DNA of 64,000 nucleotides from Metallyticus violacea. Taxonomy: Eukaryota; Arthropoda; Insecta; Mantodea; Metallyticidae. The DNA lies in assembly GCA_030762175.1 (NCBI GenBank), contig CM060841.1, positions 6,971,501 through 7,035,500 of the forward strand. Reading direction: 5' to 3'. The notes beneath the pieces are model-generated. The model was not told the DNA's origin. It ran no database searches and saw only the letters and a list, made by a program, of their open reading frames with translations. Position 1 is the stretch's first letter; every line of letters starts with the position of its first letter. A program made the translations under genes and the position numbers. This document shows positions 40,901 to 47,300 of this stretch, in pieces.

Positions 40901-43682
40901 CAATGATCTTAATTATATGGTTCTATTAATTGATATCTTGTATGATTCAGTTGAACTACACACTCTTAAAGCTTCACTTACTTTTCATAAATGTTCTCGA
41001 AACCGGTTCCATACATTTATGAAAGGTAAGTGAAGTTTTAAGAGTGTGTAGTTCAACTGAATCATACAGTGATATCAATTAATATGATTAGCTTCACTGT
41101 GCAAGTTCCAATTTACATTTAAGTAGTACATATAGTTCAATGTTTATTTCAACAGTATTCAAACTTTATAGCCATAGCAATAGCTAACAAAACAATATCA
41201 TTAATATATCCAAAATAACTGCATTGTTAAACAATTAGACTCTGCTTTAATCATGCCTAAGTTGGTATGATTAATGCTTGCATATAAAAAAACACTCCTA
41301 AGTTAATTAGCTCCCTTTATCATGGAAATGTTGTAAAATGCTAACGTTATCCTCATCATTGATCATCGGTCACTAAACTTGTATAATGAAAACAGAATTT
41401 ACGGCTGTAATTCACAGAATTGATAATAGATGGTAGAAGGCAGAAAATGACAAATCATTTTTTTCAACTTTAAAATTCCATAAACATATCTCCTCTTAAT
41501 GGATGGCCCCTTTTATCTCAATTCTTCTGCAATCATTATCACTTGCTTCTAACAGATTCAAACTTCTAGTCATAATTAGCCTGCACTTATTCCTCTGATA
41601 TCTGTAGGTACTAAATATAACTAAACTCAAACAGATTACATGGTCCATAATGAACTACAATTTGAAGAAAACTGAAAATTCATTCTCACATGAAATGGTG
41701 ATAAAAGTTCATCAATATGAAGTATGTTTCTACTACCTTTGCAAAAATGAAACTATTTCTCAATCATACCCTAACCTATAGTAGATTCTCTCAGATAACC
41801 ACACTACAGCTCGTTCAAGATGCCCAAAGTCATCAATATGAAGTATGTTTCTATTACCTTTGCAAAAAAAGAAACTGTCTACTTCTCAATCATACCCTAA
41901 CCTACGGTAGATTCTCTCAGACATCCACACTACAGCTCATTCAAGATGCCCAAAGTCATCAATATGAAGTATGTTTCTACTACCTTTGCAAAAAAGAAAC
42001 TGTCTATTTCTCAATCATACCCTAACCTACAGTAGATTCTCTCAGACAACCACACTACACCACGTTCAAGATGCTCAAAACATTTTACAAAACCAAATTA
42101 GCAACAGATAAAGTTATGCAGATTCTATGCTGATCTGTATAATCTACCACATTTTCTAAATCTAGGTCACCTAAAATTTATGTCAGTTGAAACTTTAAAA
42201 ACCTATTTTTTATTTGAAATAAGGAATATTCTTGGGTAGTAAATAACAAAATACCTTTAAACTGCAGATAAATGCAATAACAATAAAGTTAGGTACTCAT
42301 TATAGAACTCCAACAGAAATATTTTTTATAAATTGAGAATTTTAATTCCATCATCTGAATATTTTTCTTTCTTAGGACTTTTTATAATAATCAAAATAAA
42401 TGTTCTACAAATATTCAGATAAAGTGCAGGACAAACCTGAATAACCTGTTCCATTCCACTGAGTTCCAAGTGTATAATGTTATCAATTTTGTCCAACATT
42501 AACACACTGGGATGAGATGCCTGGTAATTCTCCAGCATTAATTGTTCTTCCTGAGTGAACTCTTATACACCTCATTCCACAAGTGTATCATATCAAAGTA
42601 ACATAAATTAGCAGCTGAATAGCCGTTCTCTCAGTTCCATGAATAAAGGTTATCAAGACTTGTCCCATACCCTTACAGTTTAAAAAAAGACTGAAAAAAA
42701 AGCTTCATAGACCAATGGCAGCCTGAATCTTAAGATTTACTTGATATTTTTAGGAGTAGTGTATTTAGCCTGCATATCAAGGTCAGAATATGGCAGCAAT
42801 TAAAACAATGAGCAACATAAAGCAACTTACAAAACTGTTCATCAGTATAGCCATGAAGTAGTTTCACGTCTGCTCATTGCCAGTAATTTGTATATCAAGA
42901 TTTACACTATCCCACCTAGAATATACACTAGTCATGGAACAATTCTATATTGAGGAATTCCATATCAAAAATCTTCTGTCAATCACAAAGGAGTACAAAG
43001 TCACTTTGCAAGATCTGATGTGCAAGAAAGTCAAAATATGGAATTTACAGCATGATACAGTAATTGGATGCAGGAAATGAGTAAAGATAAATGTTGATCA
43101 GTCTTTTAGCTCACATGGTTTTCATTATCTTAATGAAAACACAAGATTCCACCAGCCATATTCAGACTACAGGTGTAAATGTTGTAGAAAGTATGTAAGA
43201 GATATCATGTAATATGTGAACGACTAAATTCTCTTCTGCTAGGTTACATCAATATTAATTTTCTGCACACCGTGCACTTTTCCCTATTCATTCAAAATTA
43301 TATTAACTGCTCTTAAAAAGACATATTACTTTGCAAATCAATTTCTTGATTACTGATTCTGCATCTATAAATGTAAGATTATTATACAACTTTGTGCATT
43401 TTTTCTTATTTATTAAGGTAATTTTCATGGTTCACATTCATTAGTAAAGGTGGCTATATGTTATTTTACAGAAGGCAAAACAAAGACATAATAAGCTTCG
43501 CTGTTTGCATACACCTTAACACTACTTAGTGTTTAACATTTATGCTGTGCATTACCCAATGGAGGAAACTTCTCCATAGCTGGATATAATCTTCCCCAAA
43601 CGTTGTCATTACTTGTTTCCTCAATAGGACTGTAGCTTCTTTCACCTATTTCTTGAGTATCTGGTTGACTTTGCGTTCCCAT
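6652..43682 (-). CDS. CHEK2: Checkpoint kinase 2 (CHK2/Loki), whole gene, 8 coding exons
   Basis: Serine/threonine kinase of the DNA-damage response. In this family ATM/ATR phosphorylates the N-terminal SQ/TQ cluster, the FHA domain binds phosphothreonine to dimerise, and the kinase then acts on p53, CDC25 and others in the nucleus. The eight exons join to 464 codons with every intron in phase (fly Loki is about 476, human about 543). Residues 3-10 hold TQ, SQ and TQ. The FHA domain spans about 37-135, with R53, S75, H78 and N101. The kinase spans about 150-421: glycine loop GSGACGKV at 161-168, K183, E207, HRDLKPEN at 280-287, activation-loop T318 and T322, APE at 327-329. The C-terminus has KRKR, probably a nuclear localisation signal. 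Odd point: DFG reads DFS at 303-305. The 37-kb span is mostly transposon-filled introns. Confidence 0.96.
7282..8624 (-). mobile_element. Penelope-like retroelement, 5'-truncated with an inverted left arm
   Basis: Read on the minus strand, decayed coding shows the reverse transcriptase end (YVDDIFS-like near 8310-8340, then [12 protein letters not shown] at about 8215-8250) and a broken GIY-YIG nuclease part (about 7500-7700). The 3' terminal region (7282-7450) recurs inverted at about 8430-8590. Direct repeats ATATAAAAACTTA at 7269-7281 and 8625-8637 mark one insertion. Several stops and frameshifts make it dead. Both arms carry hammerhead-like cores. Confidence 0.85.
7350..7390 (-). ncRNA. 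Candidate hammerhead ribozyme (Penelope 3' terminal region)
   Basis: Minus strand: GTGG (stem I), CTGAGGA, one extra T, a 6-bp stem II GAAGAC/GTCTTT with loop AAAG, GAAA, a very short stem III, then CCAC closing stem I. Compared with the copies at 26938 and 28392, stem I and stem II bases change in pairs, which supports RNA structure. The stem III region ACCATA is one base short, so this copy may be inactive. Confidence 0.5.
8894..9545. mobile_element. pogo/Tigger-like DNA transposon remnant, non-autonomous
   Basis: Starts at a TA with CAGTAGAGCATCGATTCATC, close to the CAGTAGAACCTCG-type termini of pogo-like elements. About 300 bases of interior match, in reverse, the copy at 22990-23820, including the shared block CACATTCTGTTGCTCA. 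The right terminus near 9515-9545 is degenerate and the end coordinate is approximate. No transposase is visible. Confidence 0.5.
10310..11530 (+). mobile_element. mariner element with decayed transposase, split by a SINE
   Basis: Terminal repeats CGAGGGCTGTTCAATAAAG (left) and its near-complement GAAAGCTGTTCAATAAAG (right) are flanked by TA. Transposase remnants read [18 protein letters not shown] (10505 onward, helix-turn-helix end) and, after the [19 protein letters not shown] and [13 protein letters not shown] (11250-11370), around the DDD catalytic domain. Middle parts are missing and stops are frequent, so it is inactive. Confidence 0.85.
10758..11049 (-). mobile_element. tRNA-derived SINE, family A (copy 2), inside mariner
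   Basis: The best-preserved family A copy. The minus strand begins GCCACGGGTGGCCGAGGTCG (A box) with GGTTCGAATCCC as B box near 10981-10993. The direct repeat GAATAGCATT at 10748-10757 and 11050-11059 shows it landed in the mariner element, so the mariner is older. Confidence 0.9.
11557..11813 (-). mobile_element. tRNA-derived SINE, family B (copy 1)
   Basis: Conserved body with GCTCAGAGGCCTCTTCTTTC and CTTTACTTCCCTTC blocks and a tRNA-like 5' part on the minus strand. The direct repeat AGTAGTGCACTGA at 11544-11556 and 11814-11826 marks the insertion, 26 bases from the mariner end. Confidence 0.85.
12958..13171. repeat. Tandem duplication of about 105 bp
   Basis: Two adjacent copies share GTTAGAAAAAAATAGCTCCA and TTACAAACACTTTGCATT. 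The second copy carries an extra ATCTCAAATCAGT-like segment. Confidence 0.85.
13620..14985 (+). pseudogene. hAT-like transposase remnant
   Basis: Broken coding on the plus strand. A possible N-terminal zinc-finger part ([10 protein letters not shown] with nearby cysteines, about 13690-13740) is followed by [15 protein letters not shown] (about 14080-14120), a sequence block matching the PQPILT and TALYYA region of insect hAT-type transposases (14650-14710) and a tail with [13 protein letters not shown] (about 14830-14870). An (AAT)n(AAC)n microsatellite interrupts it. Many stops; clearly dead. Family placement rests on remembered motif order. Confidence 0.6.
13848..13939. repeat. (AAT)n(AAC)n compound microsatellite
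   Basis: About 17 AAT units pass directly into about 14 AAC units, inside the hAT-like remnant. Confidence 0.95.
15306..15410. repeat. Perfect 33-bp inverted repeat
   Basis: Arms 15306-15338 and 15378-15410 are exact reverse complements, separated by 39 bases. They would form a strong hairpin. It lies about 280 bases downstream of CHK2 exon 7 in transcript direction (intron 7). Confidence 0.95.
15693..15891 (-). CDS. CHEK2: CHK2 coding exon 7 (kinase C-lobe end)
   Basis: Acceptor CTTCAG ends at 15892, donor GTAAGC begins at 15692. Entered in phase 2, codes residues 355-421: [11 protein letters not shown], then the conserved C-lobe arginine in [18 protein letters not shown]. Confidence 0.95.
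16071..16355. repeat. Tandem duplication, period 145 bp
   Basis: ATATGCAGTAGGGTGAAGAG starts at 16071 and again at 16216, and similarity runs through CATTTATGCCCA. The copies differ at several sites. Confidence 0.9.
17526..17647. repeat. Tandem duplication, period 71 bp
   Basis: GTTCATTATGTAGAGAATGT through CTGAAAAGAAGGT occurs at 17526 and again at 17597, nearly identical, so the duplication is recent. A cysteine-bearing open frame reads through the first copy, but I do not recognise it. Confidence 0.9.
19018..19200 (+). pseudogene. Possible IS630/Tc1-mariner-type transposase remnant
   Basis: [12 protein letters not shown] (19047-19090) followed, after a frameshift, by [10 protein letters not shown] (19100-19130) resembles the region around the second catalytic aspartate (DETW) of insect IS630-type transposases. 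Short and degenerate. Confidence 0.4.
20062..20273 (-). CDS. CHEK2: CHK2 coding exon 6 (activation segment)
   Basis: Acceptor ATTACAG ends at 20274; donor GTATGT begins at 20061. Codes residues 285-355 from PENILLSS through the activation loop ([12 protein letters not shown]) to [12 protein letters not shown], ending in phase 2. Codon 305 (20211-20213) is AGT, serine, where kinases have the DFG glycine. Confidence 0.96.
20395..20960 (-). mobile_element. mariner transposase 3' remnant
   Basis: The minus strand decodes in broken frames to [16 protein letters not shown] (about 20765-20815), a [15 protein letters not shown] block (about 20650-20690) and the characteristic C-terminal LKGDYVEK (about 20475-20500). 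Stops and frameshifts throughout. A different copy from the one at 10.3 kb. Confidence 0.75.
21115..21570 (+). mobile_element. Penelope-like fragment, GIY-YIG endonuclease part
   Basis: An open frame from 21124 codes [19 protein letters not shown], then RLKEH and [13 protein letters not shown], the GIY-YIG nuclease of Penelope-like elements. It continues in another frame to FDIPEADSS (about 21398-21424). Reverse transcriptase is absent. A degenerate hammerhead-like stretch ending ATGAAACATGTAC lies at 21505-21553. Confidence 0.75.
21603..21800 (-). mobile_element. tRNA-derived SINE, family B (copy 2, truncated)
   Basis: Keeps the CTCTTTAACATCTCATGTCA and GCTCAGAGGCCTCTTC blocks and lacks the tRNA-like head. 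Confidence 0.8.
21801..22080. mobile_element. pogo-like element segment, left of a LINE
   Basis: GTTGCCGATACTTTTAGA and GATGATAGCCGATG, read in reverse, match the interior of the 8894 element (AAAAGTATCGGCAAC). Probably the distal half of the element whose other half is 22990-23820. Confidence 0.45.
22090..22990 (-). mobile_element. Jockey-like LINE fragment (reverse transcriptase)
   Basis: The minus strand, across frameshifts, gives [67 protein letters not shown] and a decayed YADD box reading YVDG, then a C-terminal [13 protein letters not shown]. This is the motif order of Jockey-type reverse transcriptases. It lacks the endonuclease and is dead. The boundaries are approximate. Confidence 0.75.
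22991..23820. mobile_element. pogo-like element segment with terminal repeat
   Basis: The right end, read in reverse, is CAGTAGAACCTGGATTCATC next to TA at 23821-23822. The interior matches 8970-9230 in reverse. A family B SINE interrupts it. Confidence 0.55.
23376..23644 (-). mobile_element. tRNA-derived SINE, family B (copy 3)
   Basis: Nearly full length. The minus strand begins GTCGGTCCTGGTGG, with a tRNA-like head and the CTTTACTTCCCTTCCGAAGG body in the given strand. It sits inside the pogo-like element. Confidence 0.85.
24215..25235 (-). pseudogene. Unclassified transposon-type protein remnant
   Basis: Broken minus-strand frames read [35 protein letters not shown], a cysteine cluster [20 protein letters not shown], and finally [19 protein letters not shown] and [13 protein letters not shown]. 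The layout (Cys cluster, His-x-Lys-Ala segment, C-terminal YLPEE...FY) recalls an uncharacterised family repeated in insect genomes. I cannot name the superfamily. Several stops; not functional. Confidence 0.4.
25487..25690 (-). CDS. CHEK2: CHK2 coding exon 5 (kinase hinge to catalytic loop)
   Basis: Acceptor TTTTCAG ends at 25691; donor GTATCA begins at 25486. Phase 0 at both ends. Codes residues 217-284, [19 protein letters not shown] (hinge, as in human CHK2) to HRDLK with catalytic D282. Confidence 0.97.
26938..26979 (-). ncRNA. Candidate hammerhead ribozyme (inverted arm)
   Basis: Minus strand: ATGG, CTGAAGA (26975 to 26969), extra T, GGGAAC/GTTCTC stem with loop AAAT, GAAA (26951 to 26948), palindromic ACCGGT, then T and CCAT pairing with ATGG. 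Fits a type I hammerhead with a minimal stem III, as reported in Penelope-like elements. The T after CUGANGA departs from the usual core. Confidence 0.6.
26981..27379 (-). pseudogene. Inverted copy of the Penelope GIY-YIG endonuclease
   Basis: 132 codons open on the minus strand. From [14 protein letters not shown] onward it is almost identical to the C-terminal part of the plus-strand frame at 27359-28390. The first dozen residues come from the junction, not from the element frame. Confidence 0.85.
27359..28390 (+). CDS. Penelope-like reverse transcriptase (C-terminal part) fused to GIY-YIG endonuclease
   Basis: Mobile-element protein that copies RNA into DNA and nicks the target. Residues 20-30 hold the catalytic YVDD in [10 protein letters not shown]. 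Residues 55-75 hold the [11 protein letters not shown] block typical of this reverse transcriptase family. A lysine-rich linker spans about 120-215, and the GIY-YIG nuclease about 223-310: [10 protein letters not shown], then [20 protein letters not shown]. The frame is open for 343 codons, against about 700 or more in full elements. Fingers and most of the palm are missing, so it cannot work alone. The ATG at 27359 lies at the inversion junction and is probably not a natural start. Confidence 0.92.
   Translation: MSRFETHINTAFPFIFKVWYRYVDDIFAIVDRKLIDDALKLLNIQDKNISFTYEIETDNMLPFLDIKIMKCQEKLKFGIYRKNTHADNHIKADSLNPTAHKHAVINSLTHRLVNLQISKEEYFKEYKQIEETAVKNGFKKELVHKKVQKFKRQKHIKETTTLSAKKDKLIFKKFTYHPWATKKFQNILKDFNIRLAPINRFNVQNLLIDNVNDSIPQEEKSGIYKINCAECEKIYIGKTKRNIGTRLKEHFRNIKYKQIEKSAVAYHFWTQNHDIINKTKLLKSVQGPTELATWEKIYIYKYKNSIMNFDIVGDENINYKFITPPPEQNLHSHSSTNDTTVEP
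28392..28433 (+). ncRNA. Candidate hammerhead ribozyme (3' arm)
   Basis: Same 42-base fold as the copy at 26938-26979, on the plus strand: stem I ATGG 28392-28395 with CCAT 28430-28433; CTGAAGA 28396-28402; stem II 28404-28409 with 28414-28419; GAAA 28420-28423; predicted cleavage after GTT at 28427-28429. It starts just after the frame's stop codon. Confidence 0.6.
28570..29055 (+). mobile_element. CR1-like LINE, 3' end fragment
   Basis: Codes the C-terminus [19 protein letters not shown] and [18 protein letters not shown] (about 28685-28810), then a 3' UTR that matches, in reverse, the 3' UTR at 35118-35420. It ends in GAACTAACTAACTAA repeats, as CR1-type LINEs often end in short tandem repeats. 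Confidence 0.8.
29081..29206 (-). CDS. CHEK2: CHK2 coding exon 4 (kinase N-lobe, catalytic lysine)
   Basis: Acceptor TTTTACAG ends at 29207; donor GTAAGT begins at 29080. Phase 0 both sides. Codes residues 175-216, with YAMKVVSKK (K183 anchors ATP) and DNEVNIL (E207 of helix C). Confidence 0.96.
29207..31990 (-). other. CHK2 intron 3 (2.8 kb)
   Basis: Holds one Penelope-derived fold-back. The remaining AT-rich sequence (29800-31990) shows no recognisable element. Confidence 0.6.
29584..29778. mobile_element. Penelope-derived fold-back element with 12-bp target duplication
   Basis: Inverted arms with ACTAATACTCTTTTGCTCCACTT and its near-complement, an inner spacer, and the direct repeat AAACAATATAAT at 29572-29583 and 29779-29790. 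The right end carries the GATTAGCTTCACTGTGC block typical of the family. No coding part and no full hammerhead core. Confidence 0.75.
31991..32115 (-). CDS. CHEK2: CHK2 coding exon 3 (linker and glycine loop)
   Basis: Acceptor TTTTGCAG ends at 32116; donor GTAACT begins at 31990. Entered in phase 1. Codes residues 133-174, including [20 protein letters not shown], the ATP-binding glycine loop nearly identical to human CHK2. Confidence 0.96.
32250..32519 (-). CDS. CHEK2: CHK2 coding exon 2 (FHA domain)
   Basis: Acceptor TTTCCAG ends at 32520; donor GTATGT begins at 32249. Codes residues 43-132: VIGRAKDC (R53), FSKKHCKI (S75, H78) and [11 protein letters not shown] (N101), the phosphothreonine-binding residues of FHA domains. 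The intron between exons 2 and 3 is only 134 bp. Confidence 0.96.
33871..34131 (+). mobile_element. tRNA-derived SINE, family A (copy 3)
   Basis: Plus-strand copy. B-box-like GTTCGAATCCC at about 33928-33938, then CTAAACTTAGGCC, ending beside a GA-rich run. Confidence 0.85.
34287..34515 (-). mobile_element. tRNA-derived SINE, family A (copy 4, decayed)
   Basis: Keeps the GTGTTTAATGCCC tail and a diverged GGCCAAAGTTTGGGATACC body. The tRNA-like head is lost. Confidence 0.7.
34828..35117 (+). mobile_element. LINE reverse-transcriptase fragment
   Basis: An open frame codes [23 protein letters not shown] and [17 protein letters not shown], the core of non-LTR reverse transcriptases around the first catalytic aspartate (FLDLSKAFD). 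It differs from the adjoining minus-strand LINE and is cut where that LINE's 3' end begins. Confidence 0.75.
35118..39290 (-). mobile_element. CR1-like LINE, nearly full length but decayed
   Basis: Minus strand, in order. ORF1 starts near 39270: a PHD-like finger ([10 protein letters not shown], later WFCELCK, about 39170-39260), a coiled-coil-like stretch, then an SGNH/esterase-like domain (about 38390-38890; [26 protein letters not shown]). Endonuclease, 37600-38330: [32 protein letters not shown]. Reverse transcriptase: NNQFGFRKG near 36570-36600 and FADDT at about 36197-36211. The C-terminus (about 35440-35560) matches the copy at 28.7 kb. Many frameshifts. PHD and esterase in ORF1 are known from CR1-like elements. 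Confidence 0.85.
39896..40158 (+). mobile_element. tRNA-derived SINE, family A (copy 5)
   Basis: Starts at AGTGGCCGAGGTCGTTAAG (A box). The B box is partly deleted (GGGGTTCCTCC), and the body with CCCTAAACTTAGGCTGGAAC follows. Confidence 0.85.
40212..40462 (-). mobile_element. tRNA-derived SINE, family B (copy 4)
   Basis: Body blocks conserved, with a B-box-like GGTTTGAACCTGG on the minus strand near 40440-40455. The A-box end is missing. Confidence 0.85.
40652..41127. mobile_element. Penelope terminal-repeat fold-back with an internal tandem repeat
   Basis: Inverted arms carry AACTGGAACTTG and CAAGTTCCAATT at the ends. The left arm contains a 121-bp unit repeated twice (ACAAGTAAGTGGAACCAATA starts at 40735 and 40856). 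The centre, at about 40985-41030, keeps the right half of a hammerhead core, CTCGAAACCGGTTCCAT. No clear target duplication. Confidence 0.7.
41710..42080. repeat. Minisatellite, 3 copies of about 121-126 bp
   Basis: Units start with CATCAATATGAAGTATGTTT at 41710, 41831 and 41957 and end GTTCAAGATGCCCAAAGT. Copies are over 90% alike by eye. A frame stays open over most of the array (about 100 codons), which I take as chance in a period close to a multiple of three. Confidence 0.9.
43556..43682 (-). CDS. CHEK2: CHK2 coding exon 1 (start, SQ/TQ cluster)
   Basis: ATG at 43682-43680 in a good context (A at -3, G at +4). Codes [19 protein letters not shown], with three ATM/ATR-type SQ/TQ sites within residues 3-10. 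It ends [14 protein letters not shown], which aligns with the FHA start of CHK2 proteins. Donor GTAATG begins at 43555, phase 1, completing Asp with exon 2. The SQ/TQ domain is much shorter than in human CHK2. Confidence 0.9.
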
Positions 43683-44130
43683 TCTTACAACCGAAATAAA
43701 ACAACGAAACAATTATTATTTTTGTTGGACCACAACACGCTTGCACTTATTTCACATTTCAGATAACAGCCTTCTATGTTCCATTCTTTTCACGTTCCTT
43801 ACAGAATACACTTTTGATGTCAATTGGCGGGAGCTTTCCATGGCCGCCAACTATGATTGACAGTTCATGAAATTTCCACTAAGTATCTCACCTCACATGC
43901 TACAGTAATTTAGCATAGTGAAATACAATAAACCTTTTAATATATAAAGTAATACATGTTTTTAAAATTATCTTAAATCAAGCTAAGTGCACCACTCAAT
44001 ATGTCATCTTTCAAATGAATAGCGATTCCATAAATCTATAGGGATATATTGTATATTAAATTTGACCAATGACTGAACTCACTAAGCCAAGAGCTGATGC
44101 TGTCATTTGTCTTGCGGTAAAGAGACAAAC
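43683..44130. promoter_or_regulatory. Shared CHK2-ANKMY2 promoter region
   Basis: Only 448 bp separate the two start codons, so both promoters and 5' UTRs must lie here. Visible elements are the E2F-like pair at 43824-43850 and a CCAAT motif at about 44067-44071 (GACCAATGA), some 60 bases before the ANKMY2 ATG. No TATA box sits at an obvious position. Confidence 0.7.
43824..43850. promoter_or_regulatory. Palindromic pair of E2F-like sites
   Basis: TTGGCGGGAG at 43824-43833 and, on the other strand, TTGGCGGCCA at 43841-43850. Both match the E2F/DP core, about 142-168 bases upstream of the CHK2 ATG. Cell-cycle control of CHK2 is the inference. Confidence 0.5.
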
Positions 44131-44331
44131 ATGGCTCCAGTAAATGCAAATGTAAGAGAAGTGGAAAAAGAAATTTTCGAAAAAATTGGTAAAAATGACG
44201 CAAATGGACTAAAAAATATACTTTCACAAGAGAATTTAAACGTAGATATCTGTGATGAAAATGGAATGACACCATTACAGCATGCTGCTTATAAAGGAAA
44301 TAAAGAAATGGTGCAAATGCTTTTAGATCAG
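44131..44331 (+). CDS. ANKMY2: ANKMY2 exon 1
   Basis: ATG in the context AACATGG. Codes residues 1-67 with the first ankyrin repeat. Donor CAG|GTAAGT, phase 0. The frame is open a few codons upstream but without an ATG, so 44131 is the start. Confidence 0.95.
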
Positions 44332-47300
44332 GTAAGTTTAAAGAAAATTGTTGTTTCTGTCATATATTTCAGAATTCTGTCAATATATAAATGTGCAAGC
44401 ATTTGAAGGAAGTCATATGCAGGATAATGAATACTCCCGACCATAATGTTCTACTATTCCACTATTGTTGGCTTGTACTATATTTTTTTTTTATAATAAA
44501 ATCTGGAAACCGGATTCATTTTTTTAATGCCGTTTGTTTTCCAGAATAGAAATATCTCGTGGCAGTAGCTGAATGAGAGGAAGTGAAAATAAGCTAAACA
44601 GGGTTTGCACCAACTTTGCAACAGCTAGCTATTGTAGCTTACAAACAATGTCAATGCAAGGATTTTGCATAGTTTTAATGTGTACTTCGGTACTATTTAA
44701 GTTAGAATATCACTTGGCCACAAGTTTTGCTAGAATATGACCAATTGTTGGAACTAAAATCAGCCATAAACAGATATTTGTTATGCAGACATGAAGATGA
44801 ATGCTTATTGAGTTAACATTATACTAAAACAAAATAGCATATATTATAGGATAGCACTATGCATAAATGGTGAAAAATAAAGTTATAGGTGCATTGTAAT
44901 TTGATAATTAAAATGTAGAAGAGGAAAAAGCTTATGATTAATTTCTAATCTGAGGTTAGGGTTTTGAAGATAGAAATTAAAATGCTGTGGAAATTTAAAT
45001 AGCTATTTTTCCTCATCTTGGTAAACTTACTACCCATTTATTTTCTTTCTATCAAATATTTTGCTAATATAGGATGTTGAATCTTGATTGTCAATAATAT
45101 GGACTTGGAATTGCCTTTTTGTAAATAAAATTTCCAGCACATATAAGTTGATGAATTCTTGGTAAGCTGTGGGAATACAAGGAATACTAGCATAATAGAA
45201 GAGTTATACAGGATGTAAAGAGTGGAAGCAACAGCTTGGAATAACCAAGACCTGAAGTATTGCATCATATGCAAAAGTGGTGACTTATAACATATTTTGA
45301 ATTAATGCTATAATATGCTGTAATTTTATATCTAATGTGAAAGGTTTTCCACTTCCTAGCACTAATCTTTCTTTGCCTATTCCACTGGTGAATCATACTT
45401 TAGCATTCTAAACCTGGGAAATTATTTAATCATGAAAATTATTTGGGACTGAAAATTACTCATTTAATAGTGGTTTTAGTTTATATTTGTTTTGTTTACA
45501 CTTACTTATTAGTAATGAAATATATTTTACTTTTTGTAATATGTATTTTATGATACAAGTAGAAAACGGGTTATTGTGAATAATTCCTGGTATATGTGAA
45601 CATTGCCCAAACAAATAGGAAATGTTAGAAGTATTTTTAATTTATCACTTTATAAGAAAATTATAGTGAAACATCTGTGCAAGTACACAGGAGAAATTAA
45701 ACTGTTAAACTTACCTAGAATAAGAGGAGAGTTAATAAAAACAGTAGTAGGCGAAGATGTGATTCTGTTAAAAGCTAGGTATGCTGCTCATCTCCCAAAA
45801 TAGTGCTTCTACTTTTATAGCTGAAATCGAATGAAGGAAAAATTCCTGCACACCAGAAATGTGAATGTAAGGTATAACATGGCCATGTTAAAATATGGAA
45901 ATGTCAGAAAACAAACGACAGTTGCATCCATGTTTAACAATCAAAAATTTGTAATCACCTCATCTACTCACACTAACCTAAAGCTAACAGTGGGTAAATC
46001 TAGAAACTTGAGGATTCAGTAGTTTGCTGCAGCTCGCTACAGCCTGACAGCTTCTACTTACCTCTTATTCAGAAAAAAACACATGCAAACATGTTGCTAC
46101 ATCATAAAAGTTATTTAACAGATGGGTTGGCAGCTCTGAAAAATGCTGAATCACTTAAGCAGATTCACAATGTTGAGGAAAATCTTATGCTGAGGCTATG
46201 AGACAAAGCAGAACAGCACAGCTATAGGTGTTGGCAACACTGAAAAATGATGAACTGCTGAAAATAATTTGTAGAGCCACCCAGGTAAGAAAAACAAAGA
46301 TAATCTTGCAAACATAATAATGGGGAAATTTTCTGCATTCATAATGCAACATCTTAGTTTACCACTAGATAATTGTTGACCACGACCTCTGAACTATAAT
46401 TATATAAATATCCTGAATTTAAACCTCCTGTAATAATGTTACACTCACCTTATGGCAAGTCTTTATAACTTTATAAACGTGTGTACCGGAAAGGAAACTA
46501 TGAAAGTATTAAAAATTATATCTGGTGAAAATTGTAAATGTAGATCGTACATGTTAGTTTAAATGCTCTCCTGCTTAGCAGTGCTATTGCCCCAGTATCT
46601 ATGTAAGGAAGTAACTGTTTACAAAATGATTTGTTTTAATTAATTTTGCAGCATTTATAGATGCCTGTAGCTGTGCTCATTTTGAGCACTTACACATTAG
46701 TCATACACATTTATAATATGTTTTCAATGTTTTCAAGTATCTGTTCAACAGTAGTCCTGAAATTAGCAAAATATTTGTTAAATAAACAAAACAACAAATG
46801 CTTCTCGCCCATATACCAGACTCTGAATCATGATAAGGAACCTTCTTAATAAAAAAAAAAAGAATTTTCTTACACTCTGCTGAGCCCAATACCCTATAAA
46901 AGCATGCAGTACTGGAGGAGGCTAGGGCCTGAACTTGGGCTTTGAACAGCAGCAGCAGATAAAAGAAGCTCAAACCTGAGAGAAAAGGTCTCTAAGCAAT
47001 TAACTTGAAAGTTTTATTAATGTACAGTGCTATAGTGCAATGACCAAAAAGGTGGAAGCTGAAGCAGGTTAAATATGTCACCATTGCCCACAAAAATTTA
47101 TGACTATGTATTTCAGGAATACTGAAGCACTTGTACACAAACCCAAAGCTATGTGCTATAAACATTTGGAAAGAAAACTAATTAATTTGGTCTATGAACA
47201 TGTACCATACTGCCTTGGTAAATGTGAACAATTTATGGCAAAAGCAGGAAAATATACAATAGTTTCTTTCTGTAGCCTATATTTACAAAGCAAAAAAGCT

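Larger units (their letters stand above)
32520..43555 (-). other. CHK2 intron 1 (11 kb)
   Basis: Holds three family A SINEs, two LINE insertions, a family B SINE, a Penelope terminal-repeat cluster and a minisatellite. In 32530-33870 and 42090-43555 I see no recognisable element. Confidence 0.7.

Noticed and set aside
41717..42025. A 102-codon repeated protein
   Set aside because: It follows the minisatellite period and has no start context, splice logic or known homologue.
44107..44130. An upstream TTG start for ANKMY2
   Set aside because: The ATG at 44131 has a good context and gives the expected N-terminus; animal genes rarely start at TTG.
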